From NCBI GenBank assembly GCA_964412015.1, contig CAYPMO010000013.1, positions 14,954 through 78,953 of the forward strand: a DNA stretch of 64,000 nucleotides, in the 5' to 3' direction. The DNA is from SZUA-318 sp964412015 (GTDB lineage Bacteria > Gemmatimonadota > Gemmatimonadetes > Longimicrobiales > Gaopeijiaceae). Positions 25,210 to 33,387 of this stretch are shown here, piece by piece (within the stretch, counting starts at the first letter, position 1; each line of letters opens with the position of its first letter). A program made the translations under genes and the position numbers. The notes under the pieces are model-generated. The model was not told where the DNA came from. It made no database searches and worked only from the letters and a program-made list of their open reading frames with translations.

Positions 25210-26489
25210 GCGGACCGATCCTGCTGAGGGGCGGGAGGGTCGTGGATCCCTCGCGGAAGCTGGATGCCGTCCGGGACGTGCTCCTGGCCGACGGGAAGGT
25301 CGCGGGCCTGGGCGAGAAGCTTGAGGCCTCCGAGGGGACGCAGGTCCTGGATTGTGAGGGTCTCGTCGTCACGCCCGGGCTCATCGATGTGCACGTGCAC
25401 CTGCGTGAGCCGGGCAACGAGCACAAGGAGACGATCGCGAGCGGGGCCCGGGCAGCGGCCGCCGGGGGCTTCACGGCGGTCTGCGCGATGCCGAACACCG
25501 ATCCGCCCATCGACGATCCGGCGATGGTGGGGTTCGTCGCCGCGGAGGGGCGGCGCGCCGACGCCGCGCGGGTCTACCCGGTGGGGTGCATCTCCGCCGG
25601 GCGGAAGGGCGAGCGGCTCGCGCTCATCGGGGAGATGGTGGAGGCGGGTGCGGTGGCGGTCACCGACGACGGTAGCCCCGTGATGGACTCCGGGTTGATG
25701 CGACTGGCCCTCCTGTACGCGCAGGCATTCGGGATCCCGGTCGTGGACCACCCCGAGGACCTCACGCTCTCGGGACGGGGACACATGAACTCCGGGCTGA
25801 TCTCGACCCGGCTGGGGTTGCCCGGGAAGCCGAACGCGGCCGAAGACATCCATATCGTGCGGGACATCCTCCTGGCCGAGCTGACGGGAGGTCGCATCCA
25901 CCTCCAGCACGTGTCCACCGCCTTCGGCGTCGAGAGCATCCGTCAGGCCAAGGCGCGCGGTGTCCGGGTCACCGCGGAGGCTACGCCGCACCACCTCATC
26001 CTCACCGAGGACGCCGTCGAGGGATATCGGACCGAGGCCAAGATGAACCCTCCACTCCGGACGGCGGAGGACCGCGAGGCGGTGCGCGCGGGCCTCGCCG
26101 ACGGCACCCTGGACACGGTGGCTACGGACCATGCGCCGCACCACTACGACGAGAAGGAGGCCGCCTTCACCGACGCGCCCAACGGAATCGTGGGGCTGGA
26201 GACCGCACTGGGGCTCGTGCTGACCCACCTCGTGGGCGAAGGCGTCCTCGACCTGTCGGCCATGGTGGATCGCATGAGTTGTCAGCCCGCCCGGGCGTTC
26301 GGACTGCGCGGCGGGACGCTGGCGGAGGGATCGGTGGCGGATGTGACGGTCTTCGACCCCGAGGCCTCCTGGACGGTGGAACCGTCGAAGTTCCGCTCGA
26401 AGAGCCGGAACACCCCGTTCGGAGGGTGGAAGCTGAACGGGGTGGTGCGCTGGACGCTGGTGGGTGGCAGGGTGGTGTTCGAGGGATAG
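25206..26489 (+). CDS. pyrC: Dihydroorotase
   Basis: A 427-residue class I dihydroorotase (amidohydrolase) that cyclises carbamoyl aspartate. The metal ligands are visible: DVHVHLREPG near the N-terminus, a central HVSTAFGVESI region, and TDHAPHHYDEK towards the C-terminus. The ATG at 25206 overlaps the pyrB stop, so the two subunits are coupled, as is common where they form a complex. carAB, pyrD, pyrE and pyrF are not in the window. Confidence 0.95.
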   Translation: MSGPILLRGGRVVDPSRKLDAVRDVLLADGKVAGLGEKLEASEGTQVLDCEGLVVTPGLIDVHVHLREPGNEHKETIASGARAAAAGGFTAVCAMPNTDPPIDDPAMVGFVAAEGRRADAARVYPVGCISAGRKGERLALIGEMVEAGAVAVTDDGSPVMDSGLMRLALLYAQAFGIPVVDHPEDLTLSGRGHMNSGLISTRLGLPGKPNAAEDIHIVRDILLAELTGGRIHLQHVSTAFGVESIRQAKARGVRVTAEATPHHLILTEDAVEGYRTEAKMNPPLRTAEDREAVRAGLADGTLDTVATDHAPHHYDEKEAAFTDAPNGIVGLETALGLVLTHLVGEGVLDLSAMVDRMSCQPARAFGLRGGTLAEGSVADVTVFDPEASWTVEPSKFRSKSRNTPFGGWKLNGVVRWTLVGGRVVFEG

Positions 26490-26511
26490 CCGCGTCGCGC
26501 GCTCGCGCGGC
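26489..26511. terminator. GC hairpin between convergent pyrC and rpsT
   Basis: GCCGCG (26489-26494) and CGCGGC (26506-26511) can pair around an 11-nt GC-rich loop, directly after the pyrC stop. There is no T-tract on either strand, so termination is only a possibility. It would serve both convergent transcripts. Confidence 0.25.
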
Positions 26512-26533
26512 GCCTCGCGGCGGGGTGATCGAG

Positions 26534-26791
26534 CTACGCCGGAAGCTTCCCGACGTGGCGCATGAGCTGGCTCTTGAGCCGCGCTACGGCGTTGGGAGCG
26601 ACCAGGCGGCGCGTGGCGGCGCGGTCCAGCACGGCCTGCGCCTCCCGGAGGCGGGCCCGGGCCTCTTCGGCCGTGGTCGCCTGGCGGACGCGCTTGATGG
26701 CGGTGCGGATCTTGGAGCGCTCGGCGCGGTTCCTGGTTCGGGCGGCGCGCGAAAGCTCCATGCGCTTCTTGGCGCTCTTGATGTTGGGCAT
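26534..26791 (-). CDS. rpsT: 30S ribosomal protein S20
   Basis: An 85-residue basic protein starting MPNIKSAKKRMELSRAARTR, the standard S20 opening, and ending in a helix-rich tail (NAVARLKSQLMRHVGK). It binds the 5' domain of 16S rRNA in 30S assembly. There is no obvious Shine-Dalgarno ahead of the ATG. A short inverted repeat (GGAAC at 26846 and GTTCC at 26856) sits between it and the upstream SCO1 gene. Confidence 0.97.
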   Translation of the reverse strand: MPNIKSAKKRMELSRAARTRNRAERSKIRTAIKRVRQATTAEEARARLREAQAVLDRAATRRLVAPNAVARLKSQLMRHVGKLPA

Positions 26792-26864
26792 GCGACGCTC
26801 GGGGCGCGGTGTGCGTGACTGCGGATTACGTAGCCCGTAAAGCTAGGAACGGCTAGTTCCGGGA

Positions 26865-27926
26865 TCAATCCCTGTGCCCGAGATCCTCGTAGCGGATCAC
26901 ACGCGCCGGGACCGGCAGCGATCCCGCCCGGGCGAGCCGGAGCACGATTCCGACCGTGCCTCCGGGCTCGGGGAGCGCCCTGAGGCCCTCCAGCATCCCG
27001 TGGCGGCCGCCCGGCTCCAGTCGGACGGTGGCCCCGGGCGGAATCGGGAGGCCCCCGCGCAGAGGCGCCATCCGCATGATGCCACCCTCCAGGACCATAT
27101 CGTGGAGCATGGCGCGCTCCGCCGCATCGGTCTCGATTCCGATGAGGGTATCGGTCTCGGCGCCGACGTTGCGGAGCGTCAGGTAGATCGCGGTGGTCGT
27201 GGCGGTCGGAGGCCGGGGCACCACGGCGTCCAGGACCTCGATCCCTCCGGCCCGGGCCATCACGGCGGCGGCCGCGGCGGCCGCGGCAGCGCCGGCCTCG
27301 GCCGGTCCCGCGCCGGCCAACCGCGGCAGATCGTGCACCCAGACGGCGTTCGGCGTCTCCGGGCCGTACATGGCGCGGCCCAGTCCGTCCGGCGAGAACG
27401 CGTACACGAGCGCCGGGTGGCTCACCGTGTAGCCCACCTCGTCCCCGCTCGTCTCGGTGGGGGGATAACCGTAGAAGGCCAGGGCGGTGGAGATCTCGTC
27501 CTCGGTACCCCGGAGGCCGACGAAGGTCGAGTCGAACGCGCCGAGCCAACCCGCCAGGCGCTCGGGCGTATCGCGGGCCGGGTCCACGGTGACGAACACC
27601 GTGACGACCCTCTCGCGCACCGCGGGCGGTAGGTCCTGGAGCGCACGCGACAGGGTCGCCATGTGGATCGCGCAGATGTCCGGGCAGAACGTGTAGCCGA
27701 AGAAGAGAAGCGCGACCTTTCCCTGCGTCTCGACTCGGAAGTCCCAGAGCCGTCCTCGTGTGTCGGTGAGTCTGAGCGGCACCTTCTCCAGCGGCTCGAA
27801 GGGGATCGTACCTCGAAGCCCGAGGGGGTTCGGGTCCGTGGTCCGGCCGGGGGGCGCGTCGCAGGCGGCCAGGGGCGCGAGGAGCGGGAGGACCGCGAGG
27901 GCGAAGACGCGTGGATGGGCTCTCAT
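26865..27926 (-). CDS. SCO1/SenC - PCu(A)C copper chaperone fusion lipoprotein
   Basis: A 353-residue lipoprotein (LAA before C22) joining two copper chaperones of the CuA/CuB centres of cytochrome c oxidase. Residues 40-200 are a SCO1/SenC thioredoxin-like domain with CPDIC (C81, C85) and the distal His in VSHPALVY. A poly-alanine linker follows (about ten Ala around 220-230). The rest is a PCu(A)C (DUF461) domain with the H..M..M..H.M pattern: LHDM, then MRMAPL, then GRHGML. The two normally separate proteins cooperate in Cu(I) transfer, so the fusion is functionally sensible. It is divergently transcribed from the M50 gene. Confidence 0.88.
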   Translation of the reverse strand: MRAHPRVFALAVLPLLAPLAACDAPPGRTTDPNPLGLRGTIPFEPLEKVPLRLTDTRGRLWDFRVETQGKVALLFFGYTFCPDICAIHMATLSRALQDLPPAVRERVVTVFVTVDPARDTPERLAGWLGAFDSTFVGLRGTEDEISTALAFYGYPPTETSGDEVGYTVSHPALVYAFSPDGLGRAMYGPETPNAVWVHDLPRLAGAGPAEAGAAAAAAAAAVMARAGGIEVLDAVVPRPPTATTTAIYLTLRNVGAETDTLIGIETDAAERAMLHDMVLEGGIMRMAPLRGGLPIPPGATVRLEPGGRHGMLEGLRALPEPGGTVGIVLRLARAGSLPVPARVIRYEDLGHRD

Positions 27927-28005
27927 GACGCAGGCTCGAGGGGCGGGACGGCGCCTGAATGCTACCCCGGATCGGCCCGAGGGATGCCGCGGATGCCGGC
28001 CGCCC

Positions 28006-28035
28006 TGGACCCTGCCACCCCTGGAGCGGTAGCTT
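28006..28035 (+). promoter_or_regulatory. Candidate near-leaderless promoter of the M50-scpAB operon
   Basis: TGGACC (28006-28011) and TAGCTT (28030-28035) have an 18-bp spacer. The transcript would begin near 28042, about 3 nt before the ATG at 28045. No ribosome-binding site is present ahead of that ATG, which fits leaderless translation. Confidence 0.4.
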
Positions 28036-28044
28036 CGGTGTCCA

Positions 28045-28698
28045 ATGGACGCGATCCTCCTCACGGTCGTCCTCATCTTCTCCGTCGTCGTCCACGAAGT
28101 CGCTCACGCCTGGCAGGCCAGGCGCGAGGGAGATTTTACGGCGGATCGGTTGGGTCGAATCACGCTGAACCCCATCCCGCACCTGGACCCGATCGGATCG
28201 GTCCTGGTGCCGCTCGCGCTCCACTTCAGCGGGAGCAGCTTCCTGTTCGGCTGGGCGAGGCCCGTCCCGGTGAACCCGGCCAACTACCGGGACTACCGCT
28301 GGGGGGACATCCGCGTCTCCCTCGCGGGCATCGTGTCCAACCTGATCCTCGCGTTCCTGGCCACGCTGGCCATGGTGGTGATCCTCAAGGTGGACGCCGG
28401 CCTGGGGTCTCTCGGAGGCGCGACCGACATCCTGCGGCGCATGGCGTCGTTCGGCGTCGTGATCAACCTCGTGCTCGCGATCTTCAACCTCATTCCGATT
28501 CCTCCGCTCGACGGCTCCCACGTGCTGGCCCAGTTGCTCCCCGGACGGATGGCCCTGTCGTATCGGAGGGCCGGCCGGTACGGGCTGCTGATCATCATGG
28601 TGCTCATGTTCGCGACGCCCGGCGCGTTCCGCTTCCTCATGTGGCCGGTGGAGCTCCTGCTGGGCGCCGCCGACACCTTCATCCGCCTGTGGATCTGA
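28045..28698 (+). CDS. Site-2 protease-like M50 family membrane protease
   Basis: A 217-residue polytopic protein with the M50 zinc motif HEVAH (H17, E18, H21) in the first helix and the second-site NLIPIPPLDGSH, whose Asp is the third ligand. It belongs to the short S2P-like group that lacks PDZ domains. Such proteases cut substrates within the membrane. Synteny with scpA, scpB and an RsuA-family synthase is common in bacteria. It overlaps scpA by 10 bp. There is no Shine-Dalgarno before its ATG. Confidence 0.88.
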   Translation: MDAILLTVVLIFSVVVHEVAHAWQARREGDFTADRLGRITLNPIPHLDPIGSVLVPLALHFSGSSFLFGWARPVPVNPANYRDYRWGDIRVSLAGIVSNLILAFLATLAMVVILKVDAGLGSLGGATDILRRMASFGVVINLVLAIFNLIPIPPLDGSHVLAQLLPGRMALSYRRAGRYGLLIIMVLMFATPGAFRFLMWPVELLLGAADTFIRLWI

Positions 28699-29513
28699 CC
28701 GTCTCCGAGGGCACCGTCCCGCGCGAGGGCTTCCTCCTCGTCGAGATCGAGAAGTTCCAGGGTCCCCTCGACCTCCTGCTGCACCTCATCCGCAGGCAGG
28801 ACATCGACATCTTCGATATCCCCATCTCACGCATCACCGACCAATTCCTCCAGGCCATCCGTCGCATCCAGGCGCACGACCTGGACAGCGCGGGCGAGTT
28901 CCTGGAGATGGCGGCCACGCTGGTCCGCATCAAGGCGCAGATGCTGCTGCCGCGCACCGCGGAGGACGAGGAGGAGGACCCCCGAGGCGAGCTGGTGCGG
29001 CGCCTGCTGGAGTACGAGCAGATCCGCGAGATCTCGCGGCGCCTCTCCGCCGCCGAGGCGGACCGGGCCCGTCGTTTCCCGAAGGGGTTCAACCCACCAC
29101 GTCCGCGGCGTCCCGTCGCCGAGACGCCGCTGCAAGCCGCGTGGGACGAGGTCTTCGAGGCGGCGCTGCGCGTGGAGATGCCCCTGCCGCGCGAGCGGCA
29201 GCACCGCGTGAGTCCGCGCAGCGTGTCCATGGAGGACAAGATCGTCCTCATCCTGGACTCGTTGAGGGAGACCACCCGGGTGGAGTTCAGCAGCCTTCTC
29301 CGGGGCTTCCGGGAGAAGATGCACGGCGTCATGACGTTCCTGGCCGGGCTGGAGCTCACCCGCCGCCGGCTCCTCTTCCTCCGGCAAACGGCGCCGTTCG
29401 CCGAGCTCTGGATCTACCGCCGTGAGGACTCGGGTGAAGACGACGCGGGTACGGAAGCGGACGTCGAGGAGCAACCCGTGAACCGACCAGACGAAGGAGC
29501 GGCCGAGGCGTGA
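28689..29513 (+). CDS. scpA: Segregation and condensation protein A
   Basis: A 274-residue kleisin that links Smc heads and recruits ScpB for chromosome condensation. FQGPLDLLLHLIRRQDIDIFDIPI (split here as FQGPLDLLLHL and DIDIFDIPI) is the typical N-terminal Smc-neck-binding region. The acidic EDEEEDPRGELVRRLLEYEQ section follows, and a winged-helix C-terminus ends near ELWIYRRE, trailed by an acidic tail. The GTG at 28689, inside the M50 gene, is the first usable start. The stop overlaps scpB (GTGA). Confidence 0.92.
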   Translation: MDLTVSEGTVPREGFLLVEIEKFQGPLDLLLHLIRRQDIDIFDIPISRITDQFLQAIRRIQAHDLDSAGEFLEMAATLVRIKAQMLLPRTAEDEEEDPRGELVRRLLEYEQIREISRRLSAAEADRARRFPKGFNPPRPRRPVAETPLQAAWDEVFEAALRVEMPLPRERQHRVSPRSVSMEDKIVLILDSLRETTRVEFSSLLRGFREKMHGVMTFLAGLELTRRRLLFLRQTAPFAELWIYRREDSGEDDAGTEADVEEQPVNRPDEGAAEA

Positions 29514-30172
29514 ACGTCCATCAAATCGTGGAAGCGGTGCTCTTCGCCTCCGACGCGCCCCTCAGCGCCGACGAGATCGCCCGGGCGGACGAGTCCTTGG
29601 ACGAGGACCAGGTGGAACAGGCGATCCGGTTTCTGAGGGCCGAGTACGACGATGCCGAGCGCTCGTTCCAGATCGCCGAGATCGCCGAGGGATACCAGAT
29701 CCTGACGCGCTCCGAGTTCGCGCCTTATCTGGAGCGCTTCGACAACGTTCCCCGCCCGTCCCGGCTCTCGGGGCCGGCCCTCGAGACGCTCGCGATCATC
29801 GCCTACAGGCAGCCGATCGGGCGCATCGAGATCGAGTATGTGCGGGGCGTCGGCTCGGCCGGGGTTCTGAAGACGCTCCAGGACCGCGAGCTCATCGAGG
29901 TGGTGGGACGGGCCGAGGGGCTGGGGCGGCCCGTGCTCTACGGCACGACCCAGAGGTTCCTCGAGCACTTCGGGTTCAAGTCGCTGGAGGACCTGCCGAG
30001 GCCCGAGGAACTGCCGGTGGTGCTCCGGGAGCGGATCCCGCTGGGGCCCGAGGAGCCGGAGGCGCCGCCCGCGGAGGGAACGGCGGCCGTGGAGGCGGGC
30101 GACGAGGCCTCCCGGGACGCGCCCCCGGTGGAACGCGCCGACGACGACGAGGGTTTCTCCCCGACCGCCTGA
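29510..30172 (+). CDS. scpB: Segregation and condensation protein B
   Basis: A 220-residue ScpB with two winged-helix domains. VEAVLFASDAPLSADEIA opens the first, and ALETLAIIAYRQPIGRIEIEYVRG with GRAEGLGRPVLYGTT marks the second. It dimerises on ScpA and modulates Smc. The last 50 residues are an acidic/Pro-rich tail not found in the core family. It starts with GTG inside the scpA stop, and the next gene begins 3 bp after its stop. Confidence 0.94.
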   Translation: MNVHQIVEAVLFASDAPLSADEIARADESLDEDQVEQAIRFLRAEYDDAERSFQIAEIAEGYQILTRSEFAPYLERFDNVPRPSRLSGPALETLAIIAYRQPIGRIEIEYVRGVGSAGVLKTLQDRELIEVVGRAEGLGRPVLYGTTQRFLEHFGFKSLEDLPRPEELPVVLRERIPLGPEEPEAPPAEGTAAVEAGDEASRDAPPVERADDDEGFSPTA

Positions 30173-30175
30173 CCG

Positions 30176-30907
30176 GTGGCTGAAGGAATCCGCCTCCAGA
30201 AGTATCTTTCCATGGCGGGACGGGCGTCCCGCCGGGAGGCGGAGCGGTTCCTCCTTGAGGGCAGGATCGAAGTCAACGGGGTGAGGGTCTCGGAGCTCGG
30301 GACCCGGGTGGTCCCCGGCCGGGACCGGGTGGTGCTGGACGGCGACGAGATACGCGTGGACGCCGAGCCACGCTGGGTCGTGCTCCACAAGCCTGCCGGC
30401 GTTCTGACCACGAGGCGCGACCCCCGAGGGCGACGGACCGTCTACGACGTACTGCCTCCCGAGCTCGGGAACCTCAGGTACCTGGGCCGGCTGGACCGGG
30501 ACACCGAAGGCTTGCTCATTTTCTCGAACCAGGGCGACGTGATCCACGGACTGCTTCACCCGAGCCGCGAGATCGAGCGCGAGTACCTCGCCTGGGTCGT
30601 GGGCGTTCCCACTGAGAGGACGCTCGAACGGCTCGAGGAGGGGATCGAGCTGGGCGACGGTCCGGCCCGGGCGACGCGCGCCGCGCTGGTCGGACGTGAG
30701 GACGACCGCTCGGTCGTGGAGCTGGTTCTCACCGAGGGCCGCAAGCGGGAGGTGCGCCGCCTCCTCGACGCGGTGGGGCACAGGGTCGTCCGCCTGCTCC
30801 GTATCCGGTTCGGCCCCCTGCGCCTGGGGGCGCTTCCTCCGGGCGCGTGGCGCGCGCTCACCAGAAATGAAATCGACGTGCTCCTGGCTCTGGCCGGGAG
30901 AGGATGA
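30176..30907 (+). CDS. RsuA/RluB-family pseudouridine synthase
   Basis: A 243-residue rRNA pseudouridine synthase. It has an S4 RNA-binding domain (RLQKYLSMAGRASRREAERFL) followed by the catalytic domain with GRLDRDTEGLLIF, where D107 is the nucleophilic Asp. KPAGVLTT and EGRKREVRRLLDAVGHRVVRL are family signatures. The sequence cannot separate 16S RsuA from 23S RluB or RluE, though the synteny with scpAB favours RluB. The GTG start lies 3 bp after scpB. Confidence 0.9.
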   Translation: MAEGIRLQKYLSMAGRASRREAERFLLEGRIEVNGVRVSELGTRVVPGRDRVVLDGDEIRVDAEPRWVVLHKPAGVLTTRRDPRGRRTVYDVLPPELGNLRYLGRLDRDTEGLLIFSNQGDVIHGLLHPSREIEREYLAWVVGVPTERTLERLEEGIELGDGPARATRAALVGREDDRSVVELVLTEGRKREVRRLLDAVGHRVVRLLRIRFGPLRLGALPPGAWRALTRNEIDVLLALAGRG

Positions 30908-30922
30908 CGAGAGGGCACGATC

Positions 30923-32575
30923 ATGGATCTGCGAGGCGAGACCGTTCTCATCCTGGGTGGCGCTGGCCTCGTAGGCATCGCCGTGGCCCGCAGGGTGCTC
31001 GAGTTCGACCCGGGGAAGCTCATCATCGGCTCGCTCCGCCGCGACGACGCGGAGGCGGCCGTCGACGCCCTCCGCCCGCGATCCGCGGGAACGACGCTCG
31101 AGGCGGTATGGGGAGACCTCTTCGTTCCGTATGCCATGAAGGATCTCCCCCGGTCCGAGATCCTGAAGGACTCCGAGTTGCGTCGGCGGCTCGTGGACGA
31201 TCTGTACGGCGAGCTCACCAACGAGGTGTTCCGGCGCTCGACGCTCGGTCGCCTGTTGGAGGACACGGCCCCGCAGGTCCTCATCGACTGCATCAACACG
31301 GCGGGCGCGCTCGCCTACCAGAACGTCTTCGCGTCGGTGGCCAGGCTGCGCGCCGCCGCCGAGGCCGGAACGGCCGATACCGCCACGGTGGAGGAACATC
31401 TCGCGTTGCTCTATCTGCCGCAGCTGATTCGGCACACGCAGATCGCGCTCGAAGGCGTGAAGCGCGCCAAGACGAAGGTCTTCGTGAAGGTCGGCACGGC
31501 GGGCACGGGTGGCATGGGCCTCAACATCCCCTTCACGCATTCCGAAGAGCGACCGTCCCGGGTGCTGCTGGCCAAGTCCGGCCTGGCCGGTGCCCAGACG
31601 CTCTTCCTCTTCCTCATGGCCCGCACGCCCGGGGGTCCGGCGGTCAAGGAGGTGAAGCCGACCGCGGCCATCTCGTGGAAGTCCATCGGCAGGGGCCCGG
31701 TGATGCGCGGCGGCAGGCCGATCCTGCGCACGGATGCCACCGAGGCGCTTCCGATCCGGGACGCGTTCTCGAATGGGGCGGAGCGGGCCTTCCGGTCCAC
31801 GAACGAGCCGCTCGAGGGCGTCTATCTGGACGCGGGCGAGAACGGGCTCTTCAGCCTGGGCGAGTTCGAGACCCTCACGGCGCTCGGCCTCATGGAATTC
31901 GTGACCCCCGAGGAGATCGCCGACAACGTGATCCGCGAGATCCTGGCCCAACCCACCGGAAAGGACGTGGTCACCGCCATGGACGCGGCGACCATGGGTC
32001 CGACCTATCGGGCGGGCGTGCTGCGGAGCGCCGCCATCGAGCACATGGAGGCCCTCGAGGCCGAGGCGGGGATCCGGTCCGTCGCCTACGAGATGCTCGG
32101 ACCTCCACGTCTCGCGAAGCTCCTCTTCGAGGGCGAGATCCTCTCGAGGCTGTACGGGACGGTGCCGGCCGCGTCCGCACTCGACCCGGACGACGCCGCG
32201 GAGCGGGCGCACGCGCTCGTCCAGGAGGACGGCGACCTACGCCAGCGGATCGTATCCATCGGGCTTCCCATCGTCCTGCCGGACGGCGAGCACGTGCTGC
32301 GGGGGCCGCTGGTCCGGGTGAAGCCGGACAAGGACGTGCCGCTCGGCGATCCGCGCCTGGTGGACCGGGGGTGGGTGGACCTCCGGCCGGCGAACTGGGG
32401 CCGGTGGCGGGACCGGTGTCGCGACCTGCTCGCGGAGCTGGAGGAGCGGCCCGGCGTCGCGTCGGGCTCGGCGGGGGACCACGAATACGGGGACGCGGCC
32501 GCGAAGATCCGCCCGGGGCGACTCGTCGCGTGGATCTTCCGCTATGAGGACAAGGGCGAGCGCATCAAGCGCTGA
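30923..32575 (+). CDS. Large Rossmann-fold NAD(P)-binding protein of unknown function
   Basis: A 550-residue cytosolic protein. It opens with ETVLILGGAGLVGIAVARRVL, a strand/GxxGxxG/helix dinucleotide-binding unit like extended SDR or saccharopine-type proteins. The following CINTAGALAYQNVF fits the adenine/cofactor-side strands of an SDR. After about residue 200 nothing specific is recognised. There is no clear YxxxK catalytic pair, although FVKVGTAGTGGMGLNIPFTHSE looks like a conserved glycine-rich site. It starts 15 bp after the pseudouridine synthase, so it may be co-transcribed, but no functional link is evident. An oxidoreductase or epimerase is a guess. Confidence 0.6.
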   Translation: MDLRGETVLILGGAGLVGIAVARRVLEFDPGKLIIGSLRRDDAEAAVDALRPRSAGTTLEAVWGDLFVPYAMKDLPRSEILKDSELRRRLVDDLYGELTNEVFRRSTLGRLLEDTAPQVLIDCINTAGALAYQNVFASVARLRAAAEAGTADTATVEEHLALLYLPQLIRHTQIALEGVKRAKTKVFVKVGTAGTGGMGLNIPFTHSEERPSRVLLAKSGLAGAQTLFLFLMARTPGGPAVKEVKPTAAISWKSIGRGPVMRGGRPILRTDATEALPIRDAFSNGAERAFRSTNEPLEGVYLDAGENGLFSLGEFETLTALGLMEFVTPEEIADNVIREILAQPTGKDVVTAMDAATMGPTYRAGVLRSAAIEHMEALEAEAGIRSVAYEMLGPPRLAKLLFEGEILSRLYGTVPAASALDPDDAAERAHALVQEDGDLRQRIVSIGLPIVLPDGEHVLRGPLVRVKPDKDVPLGDPRLVDRGWVDLRPANWGRWRDRCRDLLAELEERPGVASGSAGDHEYGDAAAKIRPGRLVAWIFRYEDKGERIKR

Positions 32576-32603
32576 GACGGTCGGGGTGGGGATGCGGGGC
32601 GGT

Positions 32604-33257
32604 CTATTCGGGCCATCCCTGCTCCCCGAGGAGCGGGACGAAGCGGCAGCCGATGGAGTGCCGCGTCACGTACTCGTTGCCCGAGCGCTCCACGATCAAG
32701 AGGTGCTGGAGCTCACGGTCACCCACCGGCACGACCAGCCTGCCGTCCTGCGGCGAGAGCTGCTCGAGAAGCGCCCGCGGCGTCTCGGGAGCTGCGGCCG
32801 TCACGACGACGGCGTGGAACGGCGCCGCTTCGGGCCATCCGAGCGAACCATCCCCCGCGCGGACGTGCACGTTGCGGTAACCGAGCTCGGCCAGGAGTGT
32901 GCGCGCCTCGGCCGCCAGCTCGGGGATGCGCTCCAGAGAGTACACCTCGGCGGCCAGCTCGGCCAGGATCGCGCACTGGTATCCCGAGCCGGTCCCGATC
33001 TCCAGGACCCGCTCGGTGCCGGTCAGCCCGAGCGCCTCCGTCATGACCGCGACCATGTACGGCTGGGAGATCGTCTGCCCGTGGCCGATCGCGAGCGCAT
33101 GGTCGCCGTAGGACCGGGCGCGGGAGACCTCGGGGACGAACCGCTCGCGGGGGACACGCTCGATCGCGGCGAGCACGCGCGCGGAAGCGACGCCTCGCTC
33201 CTCGAGTTGGTCTCGCACCATGCGGGCGCGGGCAGCCGCCCAATCCGGATTCGCCAT
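32604..33257 (-). CDS. pcm: Protein-L-isoaspartate O-methyltransferase
   Basis: A 217-residue SAM-dependent enzyme that methylates isoaspartyl residues in aged proteins so they can be repaired. The signature VLEIGTGSGYQCAILAEL is the SAM-binding motif I, and QTISQPYMVAVM upstream is the family-specific substrate segment. It converges on the Rossmann-fold gene with a 28-bp gap. It lies just downstream of trkA-trkH on the same strand, separated from trkH by 130 bp. Confidence 0.94.
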   Translation of the reverse strand: MANPDWAAARARMVRDQLEERGVASARVLAAIERVPRERFVPEVSRARSYGDHALAIGHGQTISQPYMVAVMTEALGLTGTERVLEIGTGSGYQCAILAELAAEVYSLERIPELAAEARTLLAELGYRNVHVRAGDGSLGWPEAAPFHAVVVTAAAPETPRALLEQLSPQDGRLVVPVGDRELQHLLIVERSGNEYVTRHSIGCRFVPLLGEQGWPE

Positions 33258-33387
33258 CCTGCACGACGCGCCGGGGAATGAGGGCGTCCTGGGTCCGGCG
33301 CCGCTCTAAGGTAGCACGATCCCGTGTCGCCGACCCAGCCAACCAGGACGTTCCGGCACGGCCGCGGGCCGACCGAGGAAGCTCATG

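Noticed and set aside
26846..26860. GGAAC-GGCTA-GTTCC inverted repeat as a terminator or operator between the SCO1 fusion and rpsT
   Set aside because: The stem is only 5 bp with no T-tract, and no second copy was seen, so it is noted under rpsT only.
28045..30907. M50-scpA-scpB-pseudouridine synthase cluster as a new system
   Set aside because: This order is common in bacteria and each gene is a standard family member.
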